A model generated the notes under the pieces. That model saw only the letters and a program-made list of their open reading frames with translations, was not told the DNA's origin and made no database searches. From Aquella oligotrophica (GTDB taxonomy: Bacteria > Pseudomonadota > Gammaproteobacteria > Burkholderiales > UBA11063): a stretch of 64,000 nt of DNA. Within the stretch, counting starts at the first letter, position 1, and each line of letters starts with the position of its first letter. The translations under genes and the position numbers were made by a program. The stretch is from positions 2,480,001-2,544,000 of the forward strand of contig NZ_CP024847.1 of the NCBI RefSeq assembly GCF_002892535.1. The letters run 5' to 3'. Shown piece after piece: positions 1 through 9,285 of this stretch.

Positions 1-5
1 GCCAT
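1..5 (-). CDS. rpsS: Ribosomal protein S19, first bases only (partial)
   Basis: On the minus strand an ATG sits at positions 5-3, preceded by an AAGGA ribosome binding site a few bases upstream, 16 bases after the rplB stop codon. In S10-type operons rpsS follows rplB, so this is taken as the start of rpsS running off the window. Only the start codon and two further bases are visible, so the identity rests on gene order. Confidence 0.6.
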
Positions 6-21
6 TATTATTCCTTACCTA

Positions 22-849
22 CTATTTGCGACGACGATCACGGATGATCATATTATCCGTACGCTTATTGTTGCGAGTTTTATAACCCTTAGTCTTAACA
101 CCCCAAGGTGAAACTGGATGCATACCTGCTGCAGTTCTTCCCTCACCACCACCATGTGGGTGATCGATAGGATTCATTGCTACACCACGCACTGTTGGAC
201 GAATACCCAACCAGCGTTTAACACCAGCCTTACCATATTGACGTAAGTTGTGATCACCATTACAAACTTCACCGATTGTAGCTTTACAATCTAAATGAAC
301 TTTGCGGATCTCACCAGAACGTAGACGCAACTGAGCATAAATACCATCACGCCCCAATAGTTGTACTGAAGTACCAGCTGAACGAGCCAATTGAGCACCT
401 TTGCCCGGCATCATTTCAACACAGTGTACTGTCGTACCAACAGGAATATTTCTAAGCGGTAAAGTGTTACCAGCACGAATTGGTGCTTCATTACTTGAAA
501 TAACTGTTTGACCAGCTTCCATACCTTTAGGAGCAATAATATAACGACGCTCACCATCAGCATAGCATAATAATGCAATATGTGCTGTACGGTTAGGATC
601 GTATTCAATACGCTCTACTTTAGCAGGAACATCTAATTTATTACGTTTAAAGTCAACTAGACGATAGTGTTGTTTATGACCGCCACCTTTATGACGCACT
701 GTAATGCGACCATTATTGTTACGACCAGAACCACGCGTCTGTTTTTCCAGAAGAGCAGCAAAAGGTTTACCTTTATGCAGACCTGGAGTTGTAATCTTTA
801 CTACACCACGTTGACCCGGGGTTGTAGGTTTTAATTTAACGATAGCCAT
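22..849 (-). CDS. rplB: 50S ribosomal protein L2
   Basis: 275 residues, the usual bacterial length. L2 contacts 23S rRNA near the peptidyl-transferase centre and is needed for subunit joining. The C-terminal part carries the conserved [14 protein letters not shown] stretch around residue 225, including the histidine implicated in peptidyl transfer, and the basic tail ending in RDRRRK. It is fourth of the visible genes in the S10-type operon, 14 bases after rplW and just before rpsS. Nothing is unusual in the protein. Confidence 0.98.
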   Translation of the reverse strand: MAIVKLKPTTPGQRGVVKITTPGLHKGKPFAALLEKQTRGSGRNNNGRITVRHKGGGHKQHYRLVDFKRNKLDVPAKVERIEYDPNRTAHIALLCYADGERRYIIAPKGMEAGQTVISSNEAPIRAGNTLPLRNIPVGTTVHCVEMMPGKGAQLARSAGTSVQLLGRDGIYAQLRLRSGEIRKVHLDCKATIGEVCNGDHNLRQYGKAGVKRWLGIRPTVRGVAMNPIDHPHGGGEGRTAAGMHPVSPWGVKTKGYKTRNNKRTDNMIIRDRRRK

Positions 850-863
850 AGTCTAAGCTCCTC

Positions 864-1163
864 TTACTTCTGGTTTGCAGCTAAGTCAAAGCTTTGACCT
901 GGCATAAGGCTAATGTAAGCCTTTTTCCAGTTATCGCGACGACCATTAAAACGACCAAAGCGCTTTGCTTTACCCGCTACATTTAATACACGAACCGATG
1001 CAACTTTGCTATTGAAAGCCAACTCAAAAGCTGCTTTGATTTCATCTTTGCTAGCTTGTTTTAGCACTTTAAATACCACTTGCTCATATTTTTCAGCAAC
1101 GGTATTTGCTTTCTCGGTAATTACCGGAGAAATCAATACTTTATATAAATCTACTTGTTTCAT
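864..1163 (-). CDS. rplW: 50S ribosomal protein L23
   Basis: 99 residues, standard length. L23 lies at the exit of the peptide tunnel and is the docking point for trigger factor and SRP. The N-terminal [11 protein letters not shown] motif and the basic loop with [17 protein letters not shown] are typical. The start codon overlaps the rplD stop by four bases, so the two are probably translationally coupled. Confidence 0.97.
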   Translation of the reverse strand: MKQVDLYKVLISPVITEKANTVAEKYEQVVFKVLKQASKDEIKAAFELAFNSKVASVRVLNVAGKAKRFGRFNGRRDNWKKAYISLMPGQSFDLAANQK

Positions 1164-1786
1164 ACCAAGTGCTCCTGTACTTTCTCAATAGCTTTCTGCG
1201 TAAATACAACTTTGTTGCAACGTAGTAAGGTATATGGATCGATCTGATGAGCTTCCAACACCAATACTGTTGGCAAATTACGTGAAGCGTAATAAACATT
1301 TTCAGTTAACTCATCAACGATAACCAATACGGTTTCATTATTTAATGATAGGTTATTAAGCACCGAAACAAATGATTTAGTTTTAGGGCTATCAATATTT
1401 AATTCGTTAGCGATAACTAAACGACCATCAGCAACTAGTTTAGATAAAATAGCTGCGATACCTGCACGGTACATTTTACGATTAACTTTTTGCGTAAAAT
1501 TTTCTTCAGGAGTATTAGGGAAGGCACGACCACCACCACGCCAAACAGGTGAAGTTGTAGTACCAATACGCGCACGTCCAGTACCTTTTTGTCTCCATGG
1601 CTTTTTAGTTGAGTGAGTAACTTCAGCACGAGTTTTTTGTTTGCTATTACCTGAACGAGCATTAGCCAGATATGCAGTCACAACCTGATGAACTAAAGCT
1701 TCGTTATATTCACGACCAAACAATGCATCACTAACTGTTAATTGACCAGCATCAGCACCTTGCATATTTAATAGTTTTAATTCCAT
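1160..1786 (-). CDS. rplD: 50S ribosomal protein L4
   Basis: 208 residues. L4 binds 23S rRNA and in Escherichia coli also represses its own S10 operon. The extended-loop signature [16 protein letters not shown] near residues 60-77 is present, followed by [12 protein letters not shown]. The start codon overlaps the last base of the rplC stop (TAATG), indicating coupling. Whether L4 autoregulates here is uncertain; the leader before rplC is only about 100 nt and I see no clear match to the E. coli regulatory hairpin. Confidence 0.97.
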   Translation of the reverse strand: MELKLLNMQGADAGQLTVSDALFGREYNEALVHQVVTAYLANARSGNSKQKTRAEVTHSTKKPWRQKGTGRARIGTTTSPVWRGGGRAFPNTPEENFTQKVNRKMYRAGIAAILSKLVADGRLVIANELNIDSPKTKSFVSVLNNLSLNNETVLVIVDELTENVYYASRNLPTVLVLEAHQIDPYTLLRCNKVVFTQKAIEKVQEHLV

Positions 1787-2430
1787 TATGCACCTGCCTT
1801 CACACTTGGACGAACAACAACCTTACCACCTTTAGCACCTGGAATGGCACCTTTAATCAGCAGTAAACCACGCTCAGCATCTACACGTACAACTTCAAGA
1901 TTTTGCGTTGTAACTTTTACATCTCCAAGATGTCCAGCCATGCGTTTACCAGGGAATACACGACCTGGATCTTGACGCTGACCGATAGAACCTGGAGCGT
2001 TATGTGAAACCGAGTTACCATGAGAAGCACGATTTGATGCAAAATTGTGACGCTTGATAGCACCAGCAAAACCTTTACCCTTTGAGGTACCGGTAACATC
2101 AACTAATTGACCAGCTGAGAAAATTTCAACAGTTATTGTTGAACCAGCTTGGAAGTTTGCAACTTCTTCAGCAGTTAAATTGAATTCTTGTAACGAAACA
2201 CCAGCTTCAACACCAGCTTTCGCATAATGACCTTTAGACGGTTTACTTACACGGTTTGCTTTTTTAGCACCAAAAGTAACTTGAACTGAATCATATCCAT
2301 CAGTTGCCGCCGTTTTAACTTGAACTACGCGATTTGCAGACATCGCCAAAACCGTTACCGGAATTGAGGCTCCATCTTCAGCAAATATGCGAGTCATGCC
2401 AAGTTTTTGGCCTACTAGTCCTAGACTCAT
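1786..2430 (-). CDS. rplC: 50S ribosomal protein L3
   Basis: About 214 residues from the ATG at 2430, beginning [16 protein letters not shown], the conserved L3 N-terminus. A longer reading frame extends 33 bases upstream, but an AGAAAGG ribosome binding site precedes the 2430 start and L3 proteins begin there. L3 is an early assembly protein near the peptidyl-transferase centre; the glutamine methylated by PrmB lies in the [15 protein letters not shown] loop. It is the first gene of this operon copy; rpsJ, which normally precedes it, is missing. Confidence 0.97.
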   Translation of the reverse strand: MSLGLVGQKLGMTRIFAEDGASIPVTVLAMSANRVVQVKTAATDGYDSVQVTFGAKKANRVSKPSKGHYAKAGVEAGVSLQEFNLTAEEVANFQAGSTITVEIFSAGQLVDVTGTSKGKGFAGAIKRHNFASNRASHGNSVSHNAPGSIGQRQDPGRVFPGKRMAGHLGDVKVTTQNLEVVRVDAERGLLLIKGAIPGAKGGKVVVRPSVKAGA

Positions 2431-2539
2431 TTTATATTTACCTTTCTTGTTATTATTTACCAATACTGCTTACACAGCAATGGCTTGGTTACAATTGACC
2501 AATAATTTTCTATTGCATAATTAACACAATAGGGACGCG

Positions 2540-2569
2540 ATTATAGCATAATTAGATTAGCAAAAGCAA
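2540..2569 (-). promoter_or_regulatory. Sigma-70 promoter of the rplC operon
   Basis: On the minus strand a TTGCTT -35 box (2569-2564) and a perfect TATAAT -10 box (2545-2540) are separated by 18 bases, with an extended -10 TG two bases upstream of the hexamer. Transcription would begin near 2533, giving a leader of about 100 nt before rplC. This matches a strong promoter starting the ribosomal operon at rplC rather than reading through from miaB. Confidence 0.75.
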
Positions 2570-2650
2570 GTATTTATCAGTAAATTCGATATTCAAACAA
2601 CCAAAATTAAAATACAATACTGAGTAAATTAATTTCAGTAGCAAAAAATA

Positions 2651-2686
2651 ATAAAAGGGTGATAATTTGTCATATCACCCTTTTAT
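2651..2686 (-). terminator. Rho-independent terminator of miaB
   Basis: A perfect 14-bp inverted repeat (2651-2664 with 2673-2686) with an 8-base loop lies 28 bases after the miaB stop. On the minus strand it is followed by a T-rich run. It separates miaB from the downstream ribosomal operon. Confidence 0.85.
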
Positions 2687-2713
2687 GGTCTAATTTATCA
2701 AACATCAAAACAC

Positions 2714-4042
2714 TTACACAGTTATAACCTCGCCGGTTAAAGCATATGGATTACCAGCAGTTATCTTAACTTCGACAATTTCACCTATCATGCGTGGATT
2801 ACCAACAAAGTTCACAACCTTGAAATTTTCACTCCGCCCAGTTAAAGTATTCGGATCTTTTTTGGAAACTCCTTCGACCAAGATTTTCTGAGTAGTACCG
2901 ACCATTTTCTGACTAATCACGCCAGCCATCTCTTCAATCCGCGCCTGTAAGCGTTGTAAGCGTGCGAGTTTTACTTCATGTGGCGTATCGTCTTTTAATT
3001 CAGCCGCTGGAGTCCCCGGACGAGCAGAGAATATAAAGCTAAAGCTAACATCATAAAATACATCTTCAATCAGCTTCATAGTTTTTTCAAAATCTTCGTC
3101 AGTCTCACCGGGAAAACCAACGATAAAATCAGAAGAAAAGGAAATATCCGGACGTAAAGCACGTATTTTACGGATTACTGATTTATACTCTAGCGAAGTA
3201 TAACCACGCTTCATCCCAGCCAAAATCCGATCAGAACCGCTTTGTGCAGGAAGATGCAAGTGCGAAACCAATTTTGGCAACTTACCATAGCAGTCTATGA
3301 TTCGTTGACTCATCTCATTTGGATGTGAAGTAGTATAACGAATTCGTTCAATACCCGGGATCTCATGGACAAATTCTAATAGCATTGCAAAATCAGCAAT
3401 TCCACCCTCTGCCATTTTACCACGGTAGGCATTTACATTCTGCCCCAAAAGGTTAACTTCCTTAACCCCTTGCAGTGTCAGCTTAGCAATCTCGGTCAAC
3501 ACATCTTCAAATGGACGCGAAACCTCTTCCCCTCTGGTATATGGCACTACACAATAAGAGCAATATTTGGAGCAACCTTCCATGATTGAAACAAAAGCCG
3601 TCACACCTTCAACTTTAGCATCGGGCATCTTGTCAAATTTCTCAATCTCGGGAAAGCTAATATCCACCTGCGACTTACCAGTCTTACGTCTTTCTTCCAT
3701 CAGTTCAGGAATTCGGTGTAAGGTTTGCGGACCAAAAACCACATCAACATAAGGAGCTCTTTTGACAATTGTCTGCCCTTCCTGAGAGGCCACACAACCA
3801 CCAACTCCGATAATGAGATCAGGATTTTTTTGCTTCAAATGTCGCACACGCCCTAAATCGGAGAACACTTTTTCCTGTGCTTTCTCACGAATTGAGCAAG
3901 TATTAAATAAGATTACCTCTGCCTCATCAGGATTGTCAGTTTTTTCATAACCTTGAAAGTTATTTAATACGTCCGCCATTTTGTCGGAATCATATTCATT
4001 CATCTGGCAGCCATAAGTTTTAATATAAACTTTTTTTGTCAT
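2714..4042 (-). CDS. miaB: tRNA-2-methylthio-N6-dimethylallyladenosine synthase
   Basis: About 442 residues from the ATG at 4042 ([20 protein letters not shown]). MiaB adds the methylthio group to i6A37 of tRNAs reading UNN codons, using two 4Fe-4S clusters. The N-terminal UPF0004 domain has its three cysteines ([20 protein letters not shown]), the radical-SAM motif CSKYCSYC follows near residue 155, and a TRAM domain closes the protein. An in-frame TTG at 4081 would add 13 residues, but homologues start at [16 protein letters not shown]-like box at 4125-4120 on the minus strand may be its promoter. Confidence 0.97.
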   Translation of the reverse strand: MTKKVYIKTYGCQMNEYDSDKMADVLNNFQGYEKTDNPDEAEVILFNTCSIREKAQEKVFSDLGRVRHLKQKNPDLIIGVGGCVASQEGQTIVKRAPYVDVVFGPQTLHRIPELMEERRKTGKSQVDISFPEIEKFDKMPDAKVEGVTAFVSIMEGCSKYCSYCVVPYTRGEEVSRPFEDVLTEIAKLTLQGVKEVNLLGQNVNAYRGKMAEGGIADFAMLLEFVHEIPGIERIRYTTSHPNEMSQRIIDCYGKLPKLVSHLHLPAQSGSDRILAGMKRGYTSLEYKSVIRKIRALRPDISFSSDFIVGFPGETDEDFEKTMKLIEDVFYDVSFSFIFSARPGTPAAELKDDTPHEVKLARLQRLQARIEEMAGVISQKMVGTTQKILVEGVSKKDPNTLTGRSENFKVVNFVGNPRMIGEIVEVKITAGNPYALTGEVITV

Positions 4043-4527
4043 TGTAAAATTCTTGGAACCTAAAAAATCATCAGCTAACAAATTGTTTTAAGCTGTTATA
4101 TTAGTAATGTAAGCCCGCTATTATAACTGATTTAACCTAATTAATCCAGTGATAATTACCTAAAGAGGTCTTGTTATTTTAGATTTAACTTGCTATAATG
4201 AGCCCAGCAGGATATCCATTACCATATTGTTTTTGAAGACTTGTCAATTAAGCAAAAATATTGACAGTCAAAGGTTGGTAACGAATCAGCCTATTAGAGG
4301 AGTCTTTGCATGTCTTATGCATACTATAAACCGGCAATGAATTAGCCGTGAACACAAAATCTGTTTCATGAATAGTTAGAAACTAGAACGCTTGATAGTA
4401 ATATTGATAGCTTCCTTTAACTATTATCTGCAAATTATACAATAAGCAATTATATAAAATCAAATAAACACAATTAATAAACATACACAGTAAAATAATT
4501 GTACCAGAAAGATTAGGAGTATCATCT
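4043..4527. other. 485-bp gene-free region: promoter and structured leader before dapA
   Basis: No credible reading frame. The left part has a weak minus-strand promoter for miaB. The right part begins with a strong plus-strand promoter (4171-4199) about 320 bases before dapA, followed by a chain of potential hairpins: 4238-4269 (GTCAAT/ATTGAC core), 4273-4291, a short GCAT/ATGC pair near 4308-4320, and CGGC/GCCG at 4332-4348. It may be an untranslated dapA leader or a separate small RNA. I compared it by eye with 6S RNA, tmRNA, RNase P RNA and the lysine riboswitch and saw no match. Confidence 0.5.
4171..4199 (+). promoter_or_regulatory. Strong sigma-70 promoter upstream of dapA leader
   Basis: TTGTTA (-35, 4171-4176) and perfect TATAAT (-10, 4194-4199) with the optimal 17-bp spacing and an extended -10 TG. 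The predicted start is near 4206, far from the dapA start at 4528, so the transcript has a long leader or is a small RNA. Confidence 0.75.
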
Positions 4528-5403
4528 ATGCTAAAAGGTTGCATTACCGCCTTAGTTACACCGATGGATAGAAATGGTCAAGTTGATTATGACTCATTAA
4601 CTAAGCTTGTAGAGTTTCAAATAGAAAACAAAGTTGATGGTTTGGTAGTAATGGGAACTACAGGCGAATCAACTGCGCTTACTAGCGAAGAAAAACTTGC
4701 CGTTATCAAACATGTTATTAATATTAATCAGGGTCGGATTAAGATTATCATCGGTGTAAGCGCAGTAAGTACTCAGTCAGGGCTAGACTGTTTCAAATTA
4801 TTGGAAGGTATTAGCGGGATTGATTACCTGATGTGCGTAACACCATATTACGTAAAACCAACTCAAGAAGGGCTATACCTTCATTTTGCTACGCTAGCCA
4901 AAGCAACTAAACTACCGATAATACTATATAACGTTCCGGGAAGAACTGCGACCGATTTATCGGACACAACCACCTTGCGACTAGCAACAGAATTCTCTAA
5001 TATAGTTGGACTGAAAGATGCTACAGGAAATATAAAACGCTGTGGTTATCTGGTACGAAATCGTCCAGCTGGATTCTCATTACTATCTGGTGATGATGGA
5101 ACATTACTCCAGTTTCTATTAACTGGTGGCGATGGAGTAATCTCAGTAGCAAGTAATAACTGCCCAGCCGAAATGGTTGAATTATGCAAATATGGTCTAG
5201 CGGGAAACTTTAAAGAAGCGCAACAAGTAAATCAGAAACTAGAACCATTATATGATACGCTATTTTGTGAGGCAAATCCAATTCCGGTTAAATGGGCTTT
5301 ATTCTATCAGCAAATCATTGGTTCACCGCAGCTACGATTACCGCTAACGGAACTCACTCCACAAAATCAGCTAAAAGTAAAAGCAGCGCTTGAAGCAGTC
5401 TGA
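4528..5403 (+). CDS. dapA: 4-hydroxy-tetrahydrodipicolinate synthase
   Basis: 291 residues, normal for the family. It condenses pyruvate with aspartate semialdehyde, the first step of the lysine/diaminopimelate branch. The TIM-barrel landmarks are present: GTTGES with Thr44-Thr45, the YNVPGRT tyrosine (Tyr134), and the Schiff-base lysine in GLKDATGN (Lys163). An AGGAG site precedes the ATG. dapB follows on the same strand after a probable terminator, so the two may be separately controlled. A long structured leader upstream hints at regulation. Confidence 0.97.
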   Translation: MLKGCITALVTPMDRNGQVDYDSLTKLVEFQIENKVDGLVVMGTTGESTALTSEEKLAVIKHVININQGRIKIIIGVSAVSTQSGLDCFKLLEGISGIDYLMCVTPYYVKPTQEGLYLHFATLAKATKLPIILYNVPGRTATDLSDTTTLRLATEFSNIVGLKDATGNIKRCGYLVRNRPAGFSLLSGDDGTLLQFLLTGGDGVISVASNNCPAEMVELCKYGLAGNFKEAQQVNQKLEPLYDTLFCEANPIPVKWALFYQQIIGSPQLRLPLTELTPQNQLKVKAALEAV

Positions 5404-5413
5404 TTATTACAAT

Positions 5414-5440
5414 GGGAAGGTAGCTTAACTCTGCTTTCCC
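5414..5440 (+). terminator. Probable terminator after dapA
   Basis: A GGGAAGGTAGC stem pairs with GCTTTCCC (10 pairs, two G-T) 10 bases after the dapA stop. The following tract is only modestly T-rich, so termination may be partial and allow read-through to dapB. Confidence 0.5.
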
Positions 5441-5519
5441 AATTTATCTTGTTAAGAAGTTTTCTTGTATTTAAGACTCTAAAGATAAAAGCTTGGCTTC
5501 ATGAATAAGGAAGGATGAA

Positions 5520-6356
5520 ATGAATAAGATAAAAATTGGTTTATTCGGTTTTGGTAAAACCGGAAAACTTGTCGCACACGAATTTATAAACAATGAAAGC
5601 TTTGAATTGGTATGGGTTGCAAAACGAAGTGCTAGTGAGGACTTTATATTTGCTAGTGATGCTCTTGGGCTTAAAGGACAGTCTGGCAAGATTGTTCCCA
5701 TTTCAGAAATTAATAAAGAATTTTTCACCAATAATCCTGTTGATATAATTGTTGACTTCTCAGATACTTCTGGGGTTAATTATTATGCTCCAGCTGCCGA
5801 CTTAGGTATTAAGATTATCTCAGCAATTTCCCAATATGAAAGTGGGGATATGGAATACCTAAAAAACCTAGGTTTAAAGACGGCTGTTCTCTATTCACCG
5901 AATATTACAATTGGGATTAATCTAATTCTAATGGCAGCGCAAATATTTCAAAATATTTTGCCACATGCGGACATTGAAATAATTGAAGAACACTTCAGAA
6001 ACAAAAATGAAGTTTCAGGTACTGCAAAGAAAATTGCTGACACCTTGGGGCTTGATGAAGAAACCCAGATTAATTCAATCCGAGTCGGTGGTATCGTTGG
6101 CAAGCATGAAGTCATTTTTGGTTTGCCAAACCAGACCATCCGCCTGACTCATGAAAGCATCAGCAAAGCGGCTTTTGGTCAGGGTGCGATATTTGCTGCC
6201 AAGTGGCTGATAAATGCAGGACCAGGCTTATATTGCATGGAAGACGTAATTAAAAACCGAGTAAAAGAACAATTACTAGAGAAACAAATGGAGGAGAAAG
6301 CCAGTAGCAATTATCTACAACAATTCAAAAATAAAATTCTGGGACTATTTAAGTAA
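5520..6356 (+). CDS. dapB: 4-hydroxy-tetrahydrodipicolinate reductase
   Basis: 278 residues. It reduces the DapA product with NAD(P)H in the diaminopimelate pathway. The N-terminal Rossmann motif GLFGFGKTGK and the C-terminal domain (VGGIVGKHEVIFG, THESISKAAFGQGA) are recognisable. The catalytic region reads EHFRNKNEVSGTA (residues 157-169): the first histidine (His158), the lysine (Lys162) and SGTA remain, but the second of the usual paired histidines is Phe159 and one residue is missing before SGTA. An AAGGAAGGA site precedes the ATG. The protein is divergent, yet dapA next door supports the call. Confidence 0.93.
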   Translation: MNKIKIGLFGFGKTGKLVAHEFINNESFELVWVAKRSASEDFIFASDALGLKGQSGKIVPISEINKEFFTNNPVDIIVDFSDTSGVNYYAPAADLGIKIISAISQYESGDMEYLKNLGLKTAVLYSPNITIGINLILMAAQIFQNILPHADIEIIEEHFRNKNEVSGTAKKIADTLGLDEETQINSIRVGGIVGKHEVIFGLPNQTIRLTHESISKAAFGQGAIFAAKWLINAGPGLYCMEDVIKNRVKEQLLEKQMEEKASSNYLQQFKNKILGLFK

Positions 6357-6360
6357 TCAA

Positions 6361-6393
6361 ATAAAATACCAGACTGATAGTCTGGTATTTTAT
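6361..6393. terminator. Bidirectional terminator between dapB and the lipoprotein gene
   Basis: A perfect 15-bp inverted repeat (6361-6375 with 6379-6393) with a 3-base loop. The stem ends in A-run and T-run, so it can terminate dapB from the left and the convergent minus-strand gene from the right. Confidence 0.85.
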
Positions 6394-6410
6394 ATTAAGA
6401 TTTAAGCGTA

Positions 6411-6944
6411 CTAGTGTTTGCTACTTTCTAGCATAACCATAGTATCCTCACCGGCAGGGAAAGTATTATAATCAAGCATTTTTAAAACACCCTTGCCATC
6501 ATTGGCAACGTAACCTTTAACTCCTACAGGCATGATAAAACACTGTCCTGCAGTAAAATATTGAGGTTCTTTACCATCTAGCTCCATAGTTGCTTCACCT
6601 TTGGTTACACAAGTAGTTACAGCATAATTCATATAATGAACAGAAGAGCGGTAACCTGGCTCACGAGTAATCTCAGTAACTGTGCGAGTAATATCATTTT
6701 TATCAGTTTGTTTAAGTAAAGTTTTGAATTTACCACCAACCTTACCATACGGAGTCTCACCGTTAACTTTCAGATCATCACTACCATTATAGGCTTGCTG
6801 ATCCATTTTAAGTTTTGGTGCTGGCACAGCTGTCAATGTAACGCTATCGTCATTACCATCGGTATCACCCGGTGCATGAGTACTTGAGCAGGCAAACAAT
6901 AAACCACTTACCATTAAACCAGCAAGTAATCTTGTAACTTTCAT
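6411..6944 (-). CDS. Cupin-like lipoprotein, unknown function
   Basis: 177 residues from the ATG at 6944 (MKVTRLLAGLMVSGLLFACSS), chosen because an AAAGGAAAG site precedes it and a lipoprotein signal with lipobox LFAC starts there. After a linker, residues about 105-165 read like a single cupin barrel (YRSSVHYMNYAVTTCV, then GEATMELDG, YFTAGQCFIMPVGVKGY). The metal-binding histidines of classical cupins are not clearly all present. It lies 48 bases after the efflux lipoprotein gene and is probably co-transcribed with it. Its role in export is unknown. Confidence 0.7.
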   Translation of the reverse strand: MKVTRLLAGLMVSGLLFACSSTHAPGDTDGNDDSVTLTAVPAPKLKMDQQAYNGSDDLKVNGETPYGKVGGKFKTLLKQTDKNDITRTVTEITREPGYRSSVHYMNYAVTTCVTKGEATMELDGKEPQYFTAGQCFIMPVGVKGYVANDGKGVLKMLDYNTFPAGEDTMVMLESSKH

Positions 6945-6992
6945 GAACTTTCCTTTTATTAACAAATTAACCCTCAAATTATAAAGCATTAC

Positions 6993-8393
6993 TTACTTTG
7001 ATTCAGCAGTTTTTGCAGTATCTTCACCAGCTTTATAACCACCAGCAAGCTCATGATAAAGATTGACAATAGTTATCAACTGCTGCAATTTATCCTGATT
7101 TACACTAATATTCATACGATCAAGTGCAATTTTGGTTTTCAAGGTGTCCATTACACTCTGAATCCCGCTATCCGTCAAACTCTGGTTAAGCCGATAAGAT
7201 TTCGTCAAATGCATCTGTGCTGATTCAGTTTGCGTTAGTTTATTTGTTAACCGGTAATTTGCTGAAAAAGCATTCGAAGTATCACGTAAGGCTTTCTGCA
7301 AGGTTTCCACATAATTATAATAAGAAACTTTATCCAAGCCCTTGGCTTTATCAATCTCCCCAAGCACCGAGGCACGTAATACCGGAATTTTTAGCAGCTC
7401 GTCATTGAAATCAACTACATTGGTTGTTATCGGGTTTGGAATATTATAAGAATTATTACCGGCAACTGGACCACCGATAAAATCTAATTGTACCGTAGGC
7501 AACAACTGACTAGCGGCAAGCCCAATTCCCTCATTAGAAGCACGCAGGCGATTTTCTGCCATTTGCATATCCGGACGATTCTCAAGTACCGTCATTGGTA
7601 ACTGAGCTGGTGCCAGAGTTTTATTATTCAGCATTGAGAATTTCTGGGAAGTAGTAATTTGCCCTGGATTTTGATTAATCAGATAGCGAAGAGCATTGCG
7701 ACTAACAACGATATTTTGTTCAATCACCTCTTGCTCGCCACGAATCATATTTACCTGTGCATCCAAATCCTGCACACTTATATTGGCACTTAACCCACCC
7801 TTATAAACTTTCTTGGCAATTTCCGCCAGATGCGTTATATCATTGGCTAAAACATCAAGCAACTGTTTTCGCTCGATTTCTGCCTGATAAGTGAAGTAAC
7901 TGGCAGTAATTTGAGTTATCACATTTAATTTTACCGCATCATCTTCTGCTTTGGCTTCGGCTAACTCATATTTAGCTTTTTTCTGCTGCTTAATCTGACT
8001 AAATACATTCATCGTATAATTGGGCGCAAGAACGGCCAGTAAGCCCGGAAACCCAGTTGCCGGATTATTTGAATAACCAAGTATAACGCTAATATCAGGA
8101 ATCCATTGCAACTGAACTTTCTTTAATTCACCTTCAGCGGCTTCGACATTACCTCGTGACATATTTAGAGTATTATTACTAGCTAATCCACTTTCGATTA
8201 ACTGATTAAGTGTTGGGTCATTGAAGCCTTGCCACCAGCTAACAAAAGGAAGATTACTTTCACTCAAGCCAGTATTTTGCGGTACATCCCACTGATTATT
8301 TACAGGCACATCAGGCTTTTTATATTCGCTAAAGTAGGCACAACCAGCTAGCAAACTGGCAATTATCATCGTTAAAACTCTATTTTTGTGCAT
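6993..8393 (-). CDS. Outer-membrane efflux lipoprotein, TolC/NodT family
   Basis: 466 residues with a lipoprotein signal (lipobox LLAGC, Cys18) and the two-repeat OEP architecture rich in long helices: the early SWWQGFNDPTLNQLIESGL motif and the ENRPDMQMAENRLRASNEGIGLAASQLLPTV region begin the two repeats (motif given in pieces: ENRPDMQMAENRLRAS). It forms the outer-membrane exit duct of a tripartite pump. It overlaps the upstream FUSC gene by 14 bases, so the two are coupled. No HlyD/AcrA-type periplasmic adaptor is encoded nearby. Confidence 0.9.
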   Translation of the reverse strand: MHKNRVLTMIIASLLAGCAYFSEYKKPDVPVNNQWDVPQNTGLSESNLPFVSWWQGFNDPTLNQLIESGLASNNTLNMSRGNVEAAEGELKKVQLQWIPDISVILGYSNNPATGFPGLLAVLAPNYTMNVFSQIKQQKKAKYELAEAKAEDDAVKLNVITQITASYFTYQAEIERKQLLDVLANDITHLAEIAKKVYKGGLSANISVQDLDAQVNMIRGEQEVIEQNIVVSRNALRYLINQNPGQITTSQKFSMLNNKTLAPAQLPMTVLENRPDMQMAENRLRASNEGIGLAASQLLPTVQLDFIGGPVAGNNSYNIPNPITTNVVDFNDELLKIPVLRASVLGEIDKAKGLDKVSYYNYVETLQKALRDTSNAFSANYRLTNKLTQTESAQMHLTKSYRLNQSLTDSGIQSVMDTLKTKIALDRMNISVNQDKLQQLITIVNLYHELAGGYKAGEDTAKTAESK

Positions 8394-9285
8394 CGTAAAT
8401 AGTTCCTGACTGAATCGTTAAATTTTGCTGGCTATTAATAAGCTGTTGTAGCTCGACAAGGTCTTGTTGCACCTGTAAAAACAATTGATTATAATCATGC
8501 TTATGATAGCGCTTGGTATAATATGCTGAATAGAGTGCTTTTAGGGCAACAAAAATTTTATTTGTCAGAAGCACGAAGCGATTAAACTCATCACCAACTG
8601 CCGCCTCAGAACTATGCTCAAAGGCTGAATTACTAACTAGATTATTTACCTCATTTAGGCTACGATTGAAATTGATGCAGGCATTAAACCATCGGCTACG
8701 ATCAATTTTTTCCTGATTTAGTAGATTTATTAAGCCTAGTAAATGATTAACTACATCTTTTTGCGTATCTGCGATAAAACGCTTCATTAAGCCATATTTA
8801 CGGAAGATAAAAAACTCAAAAACCACGCAAATTACAAAAGCAAATATGGTACAAACAGTATAATCAACCAAAAAAGCCGTAATTGAAAATTCGCTATGCG
8901 CGGCAAAATATCCGGTACCTATCACCGCAGTATTTACCGTAAAAATAGTTGGCACACTGTATGCTCGCCCAACCAAAAAGTAGGCAAAGAACACCGTCAC
9001 CGGGATAATCAATATCAGCAAGCGATAATCAAGATGTCCTATAAACCATAAAATATAGCCGCTAAATAGCCCAAGTATCATACCCCAAAAGCGATGATAA
9101 GCTCGAAAAAGTGTTGTTCCATTATCAAACCCAGCATAAATCATCATTAGCGAAAAGCCAGCCCATCCAGCTTGCGGAAAACCCAGAAATTCCTGCACAA
9201 AGATAATAAAGCCAAAAACAATACAAATATGTAGTGCGCGGATTGCCCTATAGCTTAGTGGCTGACTGATTATTTGTTTAAGCAT
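8380..9285 (-). CDS. FUSC-family inner-membrane protein
   Basis: 301 residues with about six hydrophobic segments in the first 165 residues, then a soluble tail of about 130 residues. The layout and phrases such as AGWAGFSLMMIYAGFD and the AYHRFWGMILGLFSGY segment resemble the FUSC/YccS/AaeB group (fusaric-acid and aromatic-acid exporters). Those are usually one protein of 600-700 residues; here the equivalent seems split between this gene and the upstream one, which it overlaps by 16 bases. Likely substrate: small aromatic or hydrophobic acids (inference). Confidence 0.72.
   Translation of the reverse strand: MLKQIISQPLSYRAIRALHICIVFGFIIFVQEFLGFPQAGWAGFSLMMIYAGFDNGTTLFRAYHRFWGMILGLFSGYILWFIGHLDYRLLILIIPVTVFFAYFLVGRAYSVPTIFTVNTAVIGTGYFAAHSEFSITAFLVDYTVCTIFAFVICVVFEFFIFRKYGLMKRFIADTQKDVVNHLLGLINLLNQEKIDRSRWFNACINFNRSLNEVNNLVSNSAFEHSSEAAVGDEFNRFVLLTNKIFVALKALYSAYYTKRYHKHDYNQLFLQVQQDLVELQQLINSQQNLTIQSGTIYDAQK

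Noticed and set aside
2431-2533. L4-binding S10 leader hairpin
   Set aside because: Only short, imperfect pairing is visible in the roughly 100-nt leader; not enough to claim the E. coli type element.
4206-4400. 6S RNA, tmRNA, RNase P RNA or lysine riboswitch in the dapA leader
   Set aside because: A GGTTGGT stretch recalls part of 6S RNA, but there is no closing stem or matching central bubble; the conserved blocks of the other RNAs are absent.
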